Assembly (NCBI GenBank): GCA_017552435.1
Contig: JAFZPZ010000042.1
Coordinates: 1 to 47,931 of the forward strand
DNA length: 47,931 nucleotides
Reading direction: 5' to 3'
Source: Bacteroidaceae bacterium
GTDB taxonomy: Bacteria; Bacteroidota; Bacteroidia; Bacteroidales; Bacteroidaceae
The notes under the pieces are model-generated. The model saw only the letters and a program-made list of their open reading frames with translations. It did no database searches and was not told where the DNA came from. The stretch's first letter is position 1, and every line of letters starts with the position of its first letter. Below are positions 7,333 to 15,351 of the stretch, piece after piece. The position numbers were made by a program, and so were the translations under genes.

Positions 7333-8928
7333 TTACTTTACTAACTTCTCTATGTCTGCTGTGATGTCACATCCTTTCTCGAAGTCCCAGAGGGCGATGC
7401 TGCGCAACTGGTAGTAGTAATACCAATACGAATGGAGCTGCGATATGCGATTCTGCCTTGCTTCGTCCTTGGCCCTGGTTGCGTCGGAGATGTCCAGCAT
7501 AGAGATACTTCCTATCTTAAAGGTCTCTATGTTTGTATTGTAACGCTTCTGGGCGATGGTGTCGGCTTCGCAGGCGATGCGCAGCTGTTCTGCCTGATTG
7601 TTGAACTGTTCCGTCAGGATGAAGATGTTCTGCCGGAACTCCTGTGCCTGCTGGCGGAGCTGCCCCTGCACAATCTCGCGGTTGCTCTCTGCCACCTTTC
7701 GCTGCCCCTTGCGCTTGCCCCAGTCCAGGATAGGTATGGAGAAGCCCACCTGTATTACCTCCTTGCTCAGCAGGTCGCGATAGGCACCGCCCAGCTTGTC
7801 TGCCATACCCGTATAACCCATCTGGGCATACAGGTTGATGCTGCGGCGGTTGGCCTTGGCAGAGGCTACACTGTAGTCTGCCTCCATCTGGCGGCGGCGC
7901 ATGGTGGTGGCAAAAGCATTGTTCTGGAGGGCGTGGCTGAGCACCTCCTCATAGTCGAGGTGAAGAGGCAGACCCACCCCCTGCCCCTCCCTTAAAGGGA
8001 GGGAGTCCTCCCCCTTTAAGGGGGAGTTAGAGAGGGTCTGGACCTCTGGCACTATTGGTTCAATCTCGGCCTCCACATCCAGGAAGGCACGCAGGGCAAA
8101 CTGGCGGGCCTGCCGGTTGCTCTCGCTGTCGGTCAGGGCGCTGTGGGCGTTCAGCACGTCTAATTTCAGTTGCAACACATCATTCTCGCTGATGGTACCC
8201 ATCTCCCGCTTGGCCTGTGCCACTTTATAGAGTTCCTCGGCCTTCTGCAGGTTCTGGCTGGCTATGCCCACCTGCTCGCCTGCCAGTATCAGGTTGAAGA
8301 AAAGGCTGATGGCCTTCATTGCCACCTGTTCCGTCTCGGTAAGGAAACGAGCCTGTGCCTCGCGGTATTTCAACGGCTCTATACGGCGGTTCCACTTCAG
8401 ATGGTTGATGCCGAAGATGGGCTGCGAGAGGGTCAGGGCTACAGGCATCGACATGAACTGATTGCCCCCGCCATTGCCCGACTGATGCAGGAAGTCCAGC
8501 GATGTCTCTACGGACAGCGTGCCGCCCGTTGGCCATATCTTCTGGCTGACATAGAGCGAGCCGTTCAAGCCTAAGTAGTCGTTGCGCACGTATGACACGC
8601 CGCCGTCGGCCTGCTGGTAGCTGGTGTAGCGTTTGTTGTAGCTGGGTGCTGTGGCAGAGAAGGATATCTCCGGCAACAGGTCGGCCTTATAGCTCCGCCA
8701 TTGCCAGTAGGCGGACTTCAACTCGCCCAAATCCACCGCCGCATCCACGCTCTGACTCCTGGCCATAGCAATACATTCGTCCAGGGACAAGCGAAGGGTC
8801 GGACCCTCCCCCATCCCCTCCCTTGTAGGGCGGGGAGTAGATTGCAAAGGAAGCGTGCAGACAAGCAGAAGTATCATTATTATCCCCGCCCTACAAGGGA
8901 GGGTTAGGGAGGGTCCTCTTTTATTCAT
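7333..8928 (-). CDS. TolC-family outer membrane efflux channel
   Basis: 531 residues from ATG 8928, which overlaps the upstream permease stop by 8 bp; an ATG at 8940 is also possible. It carries an N-terminal signal sequence and two long alpha-helical repeats of the outer-membrane efflux protein type (DECIAMARSQS near the start; QAEQLRIACEAD and NIETFKIGSISMLDISDA near the end, typical of the second repeat). It forms the outer-membrane exit of the exporter. Repeat DNA shapes it in three places: residues 5-15 of the signal sequence (GPSLTLPCRAG), residues 31-43 just after it (TPRPTREGMGEGP), and residues 297-320 (NSPLKGEDSLPLREGQG), which lie in the loop between the two halves. Confidence 0.88.
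   Translation of the reverse strand: MNKRGPSLTLPCRAGIIMILLLVCTLPLQSTPRPTREGMGEGPTLRLSLDECIAMARSQSVDAAVDLGELKSAYWQWRSYKADLLPEISFSATAPSYNKRYTSYQQADGGVSYVRNDYLGLNGSLYVSQKIWPTGGTLSVETSLDFLHQSGNGGGNQFMSMPVALTLSQPIFGINHLKWNRRIEPLKYREAQARFLTETEQVAMKAISLFFNLILAGEQVGIASQNLQKAEELYKVAQAKREMGTISENDVLQLKLDVLNAHSALTDSESNRQARQFALRAFLDVEAEIEPIVPEVQTLSNSPLKGEDSLPLREGQGVGLPLHLDYEEVLSHALQNNAFATTMRRRQMEADYSVASAKANRRSINLYAQMGYTGMADKLGGAYRDLLSKEVIQVGFSIPILDWGKRKGQRKVAESNREIVQGQLRQQAQEFRQNIFILTEQFNNQAEQLRIACEADTIAQKRYNTNIETFKIGSISMLDISDATRAKDEARQNRISQLHSYWYYYYQLRSIALWDFEKGCDITADIEKLVK
7970..8039. repeat. Back-to-back inverted pair of palindromic repeats in the TolC gene
   Basis: Units at 7970-8005 and 8006-8039 abut head to head; both have AGACC tails and a CCCTTAAAGGG-type core. 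The right unit is almost identical to the right unit of the pair in cca (24533-24564). Translated in frame. Confidence 0.85.
8801..8916. repeat. Inverted pair of palindromic repeats around the TolC signal sequence
   Basis: Units at 8801-8837 and 8884-8916, opposite orientation, both with GGACCC tails and CCCTTGTAGGG cores. The hydrophobic signal-peptide core of the TolC protein is encoded between them. Confidence 0.83.
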
Positions 8929-10204
8929 AACGTAACGCATCTACAGGTTTCTTGTACATGGCAATTAGGGAAGGAATCAGTATGCCAAGGGTGACGATGG
9001 CGAGCATGAGGAGGTACTGGATGCCGCTGACAATGAGGAAGTGCGGCCAGAACTGCATCACCCAATCCGTCTCATGCCCGGATGCCGCAGCATACTGCCC
9101 GCCCTTGTAAATGAGGTCGTTCATGGCAAATTGGAGCCAGATGGCTTGTCCGACGAAACATGCCACGAAGGTGAGCAAGGCTGCCTCCCGCCATATCATC
9201 TTGAAGATGTCGCGCCGCTTGGCTCCGAAGCTGCGCATGATGCCGATGTCCTCCGTCCGCTTGCGTATCTGCAGCCAGAAGGTACCCAGCGTGCCGAGCA
9301 TGACATTGAGGAAAAGGATGCTAAGGAAGAGTCCGAACATCGATGAGAGCATGTGCCCTTCGCTCATTTTGCTAAGCCTCTTTGTGTAGTCCTTGTACGT
9401 CTCCAGTGTCGTCAACTGATATGCGCCTTCCTGCGGACGCAGGTCCGGCATGTTGTACCGTGCCACGAATGCCTTCCAGTCTGCATTGGACTTCAGTCGG
9501 ATGAACATGAACGGACTGTTGTCCCACAATCCTATGGGGATGAATACGCTGTAGAAGTAGCGTTGGCTCTCCACGGACTTCACATCCTCCACCACGCCGC
9601 AGACGGTGAGGTACTTCTGGTCCTCCTCATGATGGTACTTCCCGCCCCACACGAGGCGTCTGCCCACTGCCTGCTCGGTGCCGAACAGCCTGGCGGCCAG
9701 GCTGCGACTGATGACACAGTTGTCTTCTCCTCTCACCTCCGACAGGTCCTCAGCCGAAGGGCTGCCGGGGGAAGGTGTCAGGCCGAGTGTCTCGAAGAAA
9801 TGCTCGCCGGAAACAAATCTATGCTCATAGGCCGTCATGCACGACGTGTCCGTCTCAGTACGCACGCTGTCCCATTCACTCTGCTGATAGCGACCGAGAA
9901 AGACTTCATTAAGCAGGCTCACGGACTGCACCTCGGGCAGGTGCTGTACATGGTCGCGCAAGGCATAGATGGGGGCAAAGATGGAGTCGCGGCTCATGTC
10001 GCCAGACAAGGCTACGGTGTTCTTCACCTCTCCTACCAGCAGGTGCTCCTTTTCGAACTCGCCGTCGGCACGGGCGATGTAGGTGCTGTATGCCGTGACA
10101 ATAATAGCATCGAGGGCAAAGAAACTGAGGGTGGCGGTGAGAAGAATCTCCACGAAGATAAAGGCGTTCTGCCCTCGGTGCGTCCAAAAGTTTTTAAGAG
10201 TCAT
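8921..10204 (-). CDS. MacB/FtsX-type ABC permease, second member of pair 2
   Basis: 427 residues, start ATG overlapping the preceding permease stop by 4 bp. N-terminal helix (about 13-36), periplasmic domain (about 40-280) with an ERHFxETxGLxPxPGSPSAE-like region shared with the permease at 12432, and three C-terminal helices with coupling motif IGIMRSFGAKRRDIFK. It ends in LRYE, a common end for this family. It belongs to the same subtype as the permeases at 3354 and 12432, and is presumably the partner of the protein encoded at 10201. Confidence 0.85.
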   Translation of the reverse strand: MTLKNFWTHRGQNAFIFVEILLTATLSFFALDAIIVTAYSTYIARADGEFEKEHLLVGEVKNTVALSGDMSRDSIFAPIYALRDHVQHLPEVQSVSLLNEVFLGRYQQSEWDSVRTETDTSCMTAYEHRFVSGEHFFETLGLTPSPGSPSAEDLSEVRGEDNCVISRSLAARLFGTEQAVGRRLVWGGKYHHEEDQKYLTVCGVVEDVKSVESQRYFYSVFIPIGLWDNSPFMFIRLKSNADWKAFVARYNMPDLRPQEGAYQLTTLETYKDYTKRLSKMSEGHMLSSMFGLFLSILFLNVMLGTLGTFWLQIRKRTEDIGIMRSFGAKRRDIFKMIWREAALLTFVACFVGQAIWLQFAMNDLIYKGGQYAAASGHETDWVMQFWPHFLIVSGIQYLLMLAIVTLGILIPSLIAMYKKPVDALRYE

Positions 10205-11538
10205 CTTTTCTGGTTTAAGGATTCAACAATTGGTTTGCGGAGCGAACGCCATGAAGGGATGAGAGCAGCCATGAGGTTGAGCACGACACAGCAGAGGAAG
10301 GCAATGAGAAAGAGCGTGGGCGTGAAGAACATGGCGGGGTCGAGACTGAAATCATAGCTCTTGGAGTCCTCGCTGATGAACATTGCTTGCAACTCTCTCG
10401 TATGGCGCATCAGGCTGATGAAGAGCCACGCAAGCAGCCAGCCTGCAGCTCCGCCAAGAAGCGTCAAGATTAGGTTCTCGTTGATAACCTCATTCAGTAA
10501 CCACCGCCGCTTGGCTCCGAAAGCTTTCCGTATGCCCATCTCGGCACGCCGCGCCTCCATGCGGTTGCTGACGAGGCCACTCAGGTTGACGGCTGGCAGC
10601 AGCAGGAAGAGCAACATGAGCAGGGCAATAGGCATGAGGTTCATGGCCTTGAGCGTTGTGCTCTCCTCCCCTCCGCGACTGTGGAAGAAGGTAATATATC
10701 TGAAGAAGTGACTGTCTGAAAACACCCGCCAGCCTGTTTCCTCACCCGTTTGACTGCTCGCCACGGCTTCAAACCTCTGGCGTAGAGGCTCCAGCTCTCG
10801 GACGAAGTCCTGATGTGTGAAACCTTTCCGCAGGAGGATACAGACATCCAGATTGCCGCTGTATGGAATGTTGGTTTGCCTCTCTGGATAAAGCCCGATG
10901 CCTTCCACCTTGTAGGGAAGATAAATGTCTGCCGCTGCATTCATAAGCATGTAGCTTACCGTCTTGATTACACCCACGATGCGGAATGGCTTGTCCGACA
11001 GGAGAAGAGAAGACCCTGTCTCCACAGAAAGAGCCTTTGCCATTCTCTCCGTAATGACGCAGACACGCTCGCCTTCCTGGAACTCCTGCTCGGAGAAAGG
11101 GCGGCCGCTGAGGAACGTGAAGTCATAGAGACGGAAGAAGTCGGTGTTAGTAGGAGTGAAGCTGGCAGGCATCTCGTGCTGTCCGTCCATGTCGCTGACT
11201 TTATAGTCCAGATAGTGAAGGTACGACATGAAGCCGGTAACGGCCTCCACGCACTCCATCTTGCGAAAGCACGAGTCGATGGCCATGGTAGAAAACTGCG
11301 TGTAGAGCCATTCTCCGTTACTCATTGATGCTTTGCGGTAGTAACTGGTGAGGTAGAGTGTACGGCTGCGATTCGACTCGGGCGAGATGTCGGCCACAAG
11401 GATGTTCACAAAGATCGCCACCACCATCACCGACGCTATCGCCACGGCCGTTCCCGCAATGTATATCGTCGAGAACAGCTTGTTAGCACGGATAAGAGCG
11501 AAGGCGTGCTTAATGAAACGAAAGAATCTACTCAGCAT
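10201..11538 (-). CDS. MacB/FtsX-type ABC permease, first member of pair 2
   Basis: 445 residues. N-terminal helix (about 19-45), MacB-PCD-like periplasmic domain (to about 285), three C-terminal helices, coupling motif EMGIRKAFGAKRRWLL. The N-terminus FIKHAFALIRANKLFSTIYI aligns with the IKQALAMMREEKL start of the permeases at 4616 and 13730. It follows the ATPase gene, separated by 33 bp filled with a 7-bp tandem repeat, and overlaps the next permease by ATGA. It is likely energised by that ATPase. Confidence 0.85.
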   Translation of the reverse strand: MLSRFFRFIKHAFALIRANKLFSTIYIAGTAVAIASVMVVAIFVNILVADISPESNRSRTLYLTSYYRKASMSNGEWLYTQFSTMAIDSCFRKMECVEAVTGFMSYLHYLDYKVSDMDGQHEMPASFTPTNTDFFRLYDFTFLSGRPFSEQEFQEGERVCVITERMAKALSVETGSSLLLSDKPFRIVGVIKTVSYMLMNAAADIYLPYKVEGIGLYPERQTNIPYSGNLDVCILLRKGFTHQDFVRELEPLRQRFEAVASSQTGEETGWRVFSDSHFFRYITFFHSRGGEESTTLKAMNLMPIALLMLLFLLLPAVNLSGLVSNRMEARRAEMGIRKAFGAKRRWLLNEVINENLILTLLGGAAGWLLAWLFISLMRHTRELQAMFISEDSKSYDFSLDPAMFFTPTLFLIAFLCCVVLNLMAALIPSWRSLRKPIVESLNQKR

Positions 11539-11540
11539 AA

Positions 11541-11572
11541 AATGGTAAATCGTAAATGGTTAAATGGTAAAT
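11541..11572. repeat. 7-bp tandem repeat (TAAATGG type)
   Basis: Imperfect 7- to 8-bp units reading TAAATGG/TAAATCG fill the gap between the ATPase and the following permease, reaching the ATPase stop region. Confidence 0.75.
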
Positions 11573-12330
11573 TACATGATTTGCCTTCCGTCCAGGAACT
11601 TGATAATCCTGTCGGTCTGTGCCGCCTGCTGCTCGTTGTGCGTTACCATGACGATGGTGCGGCCGTCCTCGCGGTTCAGCTTGTGCAGCAGATCCATAAT
11701 CTCGGCACCCATCTTGGAGTCCAAGTTGCCTGTCGGCTCGTCGGCAAGGAGTATCTCGGGGTTGCCGATGATGGCACGGGCAATTGCTACACGCTGGCAT
11801 TGACCGCCAGAGAGCTGCGAGGGGCGATGCTTCATGCGGTGGCTGAGTCCCACACGCTCTATCACCTCCTTGGCCAGTTGCAGACGCTTGGCACTGCGTA
11901 CACCGCGATAGATGAGGGGAATCTGCACGTTGTCAAGTACGTTCAGGGTGCTAATCAAGTGGAAGCTCTGGAACACGAAACCCAGCGTGCGGTTGCGCAG
12001 CTCTGCCAGTTTGTTGTCACTCATGTGCGTGTCTATAACTTGTCCGCACAGCTCTATCTGTCCGCTTGTAGGTTCGTCCAGCAGGCCCATGATGTTCAGC
12101 AGCGTGGATTTGCCACAGCCGGAGGGTCCCATGATGCTCAGGAACTCACCCCGCTTTACTTCGATGTTCACATTCTCCAACGCCTGTGTCTCCACTTCGT
12201 CAGTACGATAAATCTTGTTGATCTCTGTCAGTTTGATTACGGACTCACCCCCCGCCCTCTCTTGTAGAGAGGGAGCAGATTGTTCTTGACTTGTTTGATT
12301 CAGGTTGTTTACATTCTGTTCAGTGTTCAT
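11572..12330 (-). CDS. ABC transporter ATPase of the MacB/LolD type
   Basis: 252 residues with all motifs: Walker [10 protein letters not shown] (about 62-70), Q-loop in GFVFQSFHL, signature LSGGQCQR, Walker [14 protein letters not shown], and the switch His in VTHNEQ. It is the only ATPase in the locus and therefore the probable motor for all three permease pairs. The usual family N-terminus begins near [11 protein letters not shown]; the preceding 30 residues are an Asn/Gln-rich extension followed by a peptide from a palindromic repeat ([12 protein letters not shown]). The extension resembles the adaptor N-terminus (QEQSAP against QEPSAP). About 100 bp without a gene separates it from the permease at 12432; no sigma-54 promoter is visible in that gap. 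Confidence 0.93.
   Translation of the reverse strand: MNTEQNVNNLNQTSQEQSAPSLQERAGGESVIKLTEINKIYRTDEVETQALENVNIEVKRGEFLSIMGPSGCGKSTLLNIMGLLDEPTSGQIELCGQVIDTHMSDNKLAELRNRTLGFVFQSFHLISTLNVLDNVQIPLIYRGVRSAKRLQLAKEVIERVGLSHRMKHRPSQLSGGQCQRVAIARAIIGNPEILLADEPTGNLDSKMGAEIMDLLHKLNREDGRTIVMVTHNEQQAAQTDRIIKFLDGRQIM
12241..12275. repeat. Palindromic repeat in the ATPase N-terminal extension
   Basis: Single unit with a GGACTC tail and CTCTTGTAGAG core, translated in frame. The bases following the hairpin (GAGCAGAT then GTTCTTGA) are shared with the unit at 7202-7239, so homology extends beyond the hairpin there. Confidence 0.78.
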
Positions 12331-12431
12331 AATCGTATTATTTTATATGTTTGACGTTATTTTCGTTATTTACGTTTGGCCGCCTTTTCGATATATCGTT
12401 ATAACGTTATTACGATATTATTTCTGGCGGC

Positions 12432-13727
12432 CTACTCCCTCAGGGAGTTGGTTATCCTCGTATTAATTATCTTTATGGCAGGGATGGCTGTTCCTATCAG
12501 GACGGTACATAATATAATAATGTAAACCACGCCAGAGACGATGAGGAAGTGCGGCCAGAAGTGATCCACCCAGGTCTTGTCGGTAGGCAAGTCAATCCCC
12601 GAACCGGTGGTGTAGAGCGTTTCGTAGTACTCTTCTCCGTTATACACCTGAATGCCGCTGTGAGCATAGTTCAAGTAGATGATGAGACCCACAGTGACGG
12701 CAACAGTGGCAAGCAGGGCGTTGCGCCAAAGGAAACTCCAGAGTATGCGCCGACGGGTCGCTCCGAAGGCTCGGCGCACACCGCATTCCTCCGTATGCCG
12801 TTTGGCATGCAGCCATACGGTGCCTACCACGGCAAGCATCACATTTATGAGGAAGAACAAGGCAAGTGCCAGACTGCGGTTCACCTCTTGCGTACGGCCT
12901 CTGTCAAGTTCCTGCTTCTGGAGCCAGTCGTTGAAGGTTATGAGACGGCTGATACGGTTGAAGTCGGTCTTGCCGCTGCGTATGATGTTCTGGCCATGCT
13001 CCTCCACGAAGCGATGGGCATCGATGCCTTCCCGCAGGCGGATGAAGTAGCGGCCCTGAGTGCTGCTCAGTTCACCGGGCGTCATGATGAGCGAGCGCAG
13101 GGTGCTGCTCACCGACTTGCGGAAGTCCTCCACCACGCCGGCCACCGTCACCTCGCATGGTTCGTCGCGGTCGCAGGTGAAGCGACGCCCCACCACGTCG
13201 GCGGTGCCAAACAACGCGATGGCTCCCGAGCGCGTCAGCACCACCTGTTTGTCCTGCTCCGTAATCTGCGACAACTGTTCTGCCGACGGACTGCCTGGCA
13301 TGGGCTTGATGCCGTAGGTCTCAAAGAAGCGGGAGTCAGGGATGAAGCTGAGATGAGACAAATACAGCGTATCGCCCCTGTTGAGACATTCGCAATAAAC
13401 ATTGTAGTCGAACCCGACGGAAGAGTATTCTCTGTCGTAGAGATATACCGAAGCTATGCCCTCTACATCCGAGAGTTGGCGCAACATCTGCTGGCGACGC
13501 CTCTCCGTAATCACGTGGGGAGAAATTGGACCATATCCTTCTTCATCGCTGAAATCACTCGAAATTGTACACTCGGCATATAGCAGACGGTCGCTGTCAT
13601 AGCCCAGCGGCAGCAATCGGTAGTAAAGATTTACTACAGCAGGGTCGAGCACTGCCCATGCCACAACGGTGATGATGACTAACTCTATAAACAGCCAACT
13701 TTTGGCATTGATGATATTCAATTTCAT
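12432..13727 (-). CDS. MacB/FtsX-type ABC permease, second member of pair 1
   Basis: 431 residues from ATG 13727, two bases after the upstream permease stop. N-terminal helix (about 10-32; SWLFIELVIITVVAWAV), periplasmic domain with the PGSPSAEQLS region shared with the permease at 8921, three C-terminal helices, coupling motif ECGVRRAFGATRRRILW. Same subtype as the permeases at 3354 and 8921. It would pair with the product of 13730-15121. Confidence 0.85.
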   Translation of the reverse strand: MKLNIINAKSWLFIELVIITVVAWAVLDPAVVNLYYRLLPLGYDSDRLLYAECTISSDFSDEEGYGPISPHVITERRRQQMLRQLSDVEGIASVYLYDREYSSVGFDYNVYCECLNRGDTLYLSHLSFIPDSRFFETYGIKPMPGSPSAEQLSQITEQDKQVVLTRSGAIALFGTADVVGRRFTCDRDEPCEVTVAGVVEDFRKSVSSTLRSLIMTPGELSSTQGRYFIRLREGIDAHRFVEEHGQNIIRSGKTDFNRISRLITFNDWLQKQELDRGRTQEVNRSLALALFFLINVMLAVVGTVWLHAKRHTEECGVRRAFGATRRRILWSFLWRNALLATVAVTVGLIIYLNYAHSGIQVYNGEEYYETLYTTGSGIDLPTDKTWVDHFWPHFLIVSGVVYIIILCTVLIGTAIPAIKIINTRITNSLRE

Positions 13728-13729
13728 TT

Positions 13730-15121
13730 CTATCTCTTTTCCATCATTGATTCTACAATTTGTTTTCTCAGGCTCCACCATGCAGGCACCACGGTGGCCA
13801 ACATATTAAGCAGAATTATAGCTGCAAAGGCTCCGACGAAGAGTGTGGGGGCGAAGAGCATTTCGCCCTCCACGATGGGAGCCGTGGCGAGCGTGCTGTT
13901 GTCGAAGAACATGCCGAGAATTTCCCTGCGCAACGCGTAGATGGCCGTCCATGCAAGAGCAAGGCCGATGAGTCCGCCGATGGTGGTCTGCACAAGGTTT
14001 TCTATTACCACTTGGTTTAGCAGCGTGCTTCGTCGTGCTCCGAAGGTCTTGCGCACGGCCATCTCTGCGCTGCGCCGCTCCATGCGTCCGGCAACGATGC
14101 CGCAGAGGTTCAGCGCAGGCACGAAGAGCAGCACGAACAGGATGCCTGCATAGTGGCGCACGAGTTCCCATACAGAGAGTTCACCGAACACACCGGCACG
14201 GTTCTCTGTTTGCAACACATGCATCGGGTGCGTCTCTAAGTTCCGGGTCAGCACCATCTTCGATTTCACACCCTCACCGAAGCCGAAGTGTGGCAATTTC
14301 TCGGGATGCGATTGCTGTAGCCGTGCCGCCAACTCGTCCAATTCCTGCTTCAGTGCTTGCAGTTGCTCATTGTCGCGCACGGTGGCTACAATGGAATACA
14401 TGCCTTGATATTCAGCATCGAAAGAAATCAGAGAGTAGGGGGTGATGATGTCGGCATAGCTGTCGGGTGTGAGCTGGCTGGCACTACGCACCATGCCCAC
14501 CACACGCACGTCCCCACGGTTCTCAATCTCCACCATACGCCCTACGGCCTTTTTGCCTTTGCCGAAATAACGCTCGGCAAAAGCATCACTGATGACGCAG
14601 ACCTCCTCGCGTCCCTCAACCTCCTTACTTGTGAAAGGGCGCCCCTCGAGGAAGTCGTACTCATAAATCTTGAAGTAGTCGGCGCTTACCTCGTTGGGAG
14701 TGACCTCGAGGAAGTCGTCCTTGCCACGCACGGCACAAGCACGGCTGCGGCCCAGCAGCTTCCCCGTTCCTGCTGCCAGCAGTGTGGGTGAGCAGTACTC
14801 GATGTTCTTACTCTTCTGGAACCAATCCTCAAAGGCCTTGCCGCTGAAACTCGTCATTCCCATGCCGTGGTTCTCGGCCTCAATACGGATACCCTCAAAA
14901 TAGATTGTCCTTGGGCGGTTCACCTCTGGATAGATAGGTGCGAGCTTGATGTAATAAACCACCGCCATCACCATCGTGAAGGCAATTGCCATTGCCGTTC
15001 CCGTTATGTGTATCGCAGAGAACAGCTTTTCCTCCCGCATCATGGCGAGAGCTTGTTTAAGAGACCCCCCAACCCCCTTTAGGGGGAGGAGGGATGATGT
15101 TATGGATGTTTGTTTTTCCAT
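13730..15121 (-). CDS. MacB/FtsX-type ABC permease, first member of pair 1, first gene of the export operon
   Basis: 463 residues. After a repeat-derived N-terminus (about residues 11-20, LLPLKGVGGS) the protein reads KQALAMMREEKLFSA, as in the permease at 4616, whose N-terminus is simply MGYI. N-terminal helix (about 38-60), periplasmic domain, three C-terminal helices with coupling motif EMAVRKTFGARRSTLL. It is the first gene downstream of the sigma-54 promoter at 15196-15211, so expression of the whole leftward operon probably begins here. The start ATG at 15121 lies between two inverted palindromic units. Confidence 0.87.
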   Translation of the reverse strand: MEKQTSITSSLLPLKGVGGSLKQALAMMREEKLFSAIHITGTAMAIAFTMVMAVVYYIKLAPIYPEVNRPRTIYFEGIRIEAENHGMGMTSFSGKAFEDWFQKSKNIEYCSPTLLAAGTGKLLGRSRACAVRGKDDFLEVTPNEVSADYFKIYEYDFLEGRPFTSKEVEGREEVCVISDAFAERYFGKGKKAVGRMVEIENRGDVRVVGMVRSASQLTPDSYADIITPYSLISFDAEYQGMYSIVATVRDNEQLQALKQELDELAARLQQSHPEKLPHFGFGEGVKSKMVLTRNLETHPMHVLQTENRAGVFGELSVWELVRHYAGILFVLLFVPALNLCGIVAGRMERRSAEMAVRKTFGARRSTLLNQVVIENLVQTTIGGLIGLALAWTAIYALRREILGMFFDNSTLATAPIVEGEMLFAPTLFVGAFAAIILLNMLATVVPAWWSLRKQIVESMMEKR

Positions 15122-15184
15122 GCTGTATTTGTTTTAATTATTTATTTCATTCTTATTATTCACCCTAAAGGGGGCTAGGGGGTC
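15062..15184. repeat. Inverted pair of palindromic repeats around the operon start
   Basis: Units at 15062-15087 (inside the permease N-terminus) and 15163-15184 (in the leader), opposite orientation, with GACCCC tails and matching CCCTTTAGGG cores. The second unit lies at or just after the predicted sigma-54 transcription start, so it would be in the 5' leader of the mRNA. Confidence 0.83.
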
Positions 15185-15195
15185 GTCTATATATT

Positions 15196-15211
15196 AGCAA
15201 TAACCGTGCCA
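15196..15211 (-). promoter_or_regulatory. Sigma-54 (-24/-12) promoter of the export operon
   Basis: Minus strand reads TGGCAC (15211-15206), five bases, TTGCT (15200-15196). It matches the TGGCAC-N5-TTGC(A/T) consensus in every conserved position. Transcription should start near 15185 and run left into the permease at 15121. The match is seen directly; use by the neighbouring NtrC-type regulator and the sigma-54 encoded at 22463 is inferred. Confidence 0.85.
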
Positions 15212-15253
15212 AACTCGTAACTTGCTGAAAGCCAGATATGGGCTTAAAAAGAA

Positions 15254-15293
15254 GTGTCCATTTCCGGACACTTCACTGTTCGGAAACGGACAC
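15254..15293. promoter_or_regulatory. Paired enhancer sites for the sigma-54 activator
   Basis: 15254-15271 is a perfect dyad GTGTCC-N6-GGACAC. 15276-15293, read on the minus strand, is GTGTCC-N6-GAACAG with a nearly identical spacer (GTTTCC against ATTTCC). The sites begin 22 bp apart, close to two helical turns, and lie about 45-85 bp upstream of the -24 element, the usual place for NtrC-type upstream activating sequences. Binding by the regulator at 1862-3277 is inferred. Confidence 0.75.
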
Positions 15294-15351
15294 TTGGAAT
15301 CGCATACATTACATCATCTGTATGCGAATGAATTATGTAACTATCTACTGA

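Noticed and set aside
9755-9790. GC-rich stretch encoding PSPGSPSAED in a permease, considered as another palindromic unit
   Set aside because: The same peptide region (PGSPSAEQLS) occurs in the homologous permease at 12432 and there is no hairpin core, so it is conserved protein sequence.
12331-12431. Gap before the ABC ATPase considered as a second sigma-54 promoter
   Set aside because: No GG and GC dinucleotides at -24/-12 spacing on the minus strand; AT-rich sequence only, so read-through from 15196 is simpler.
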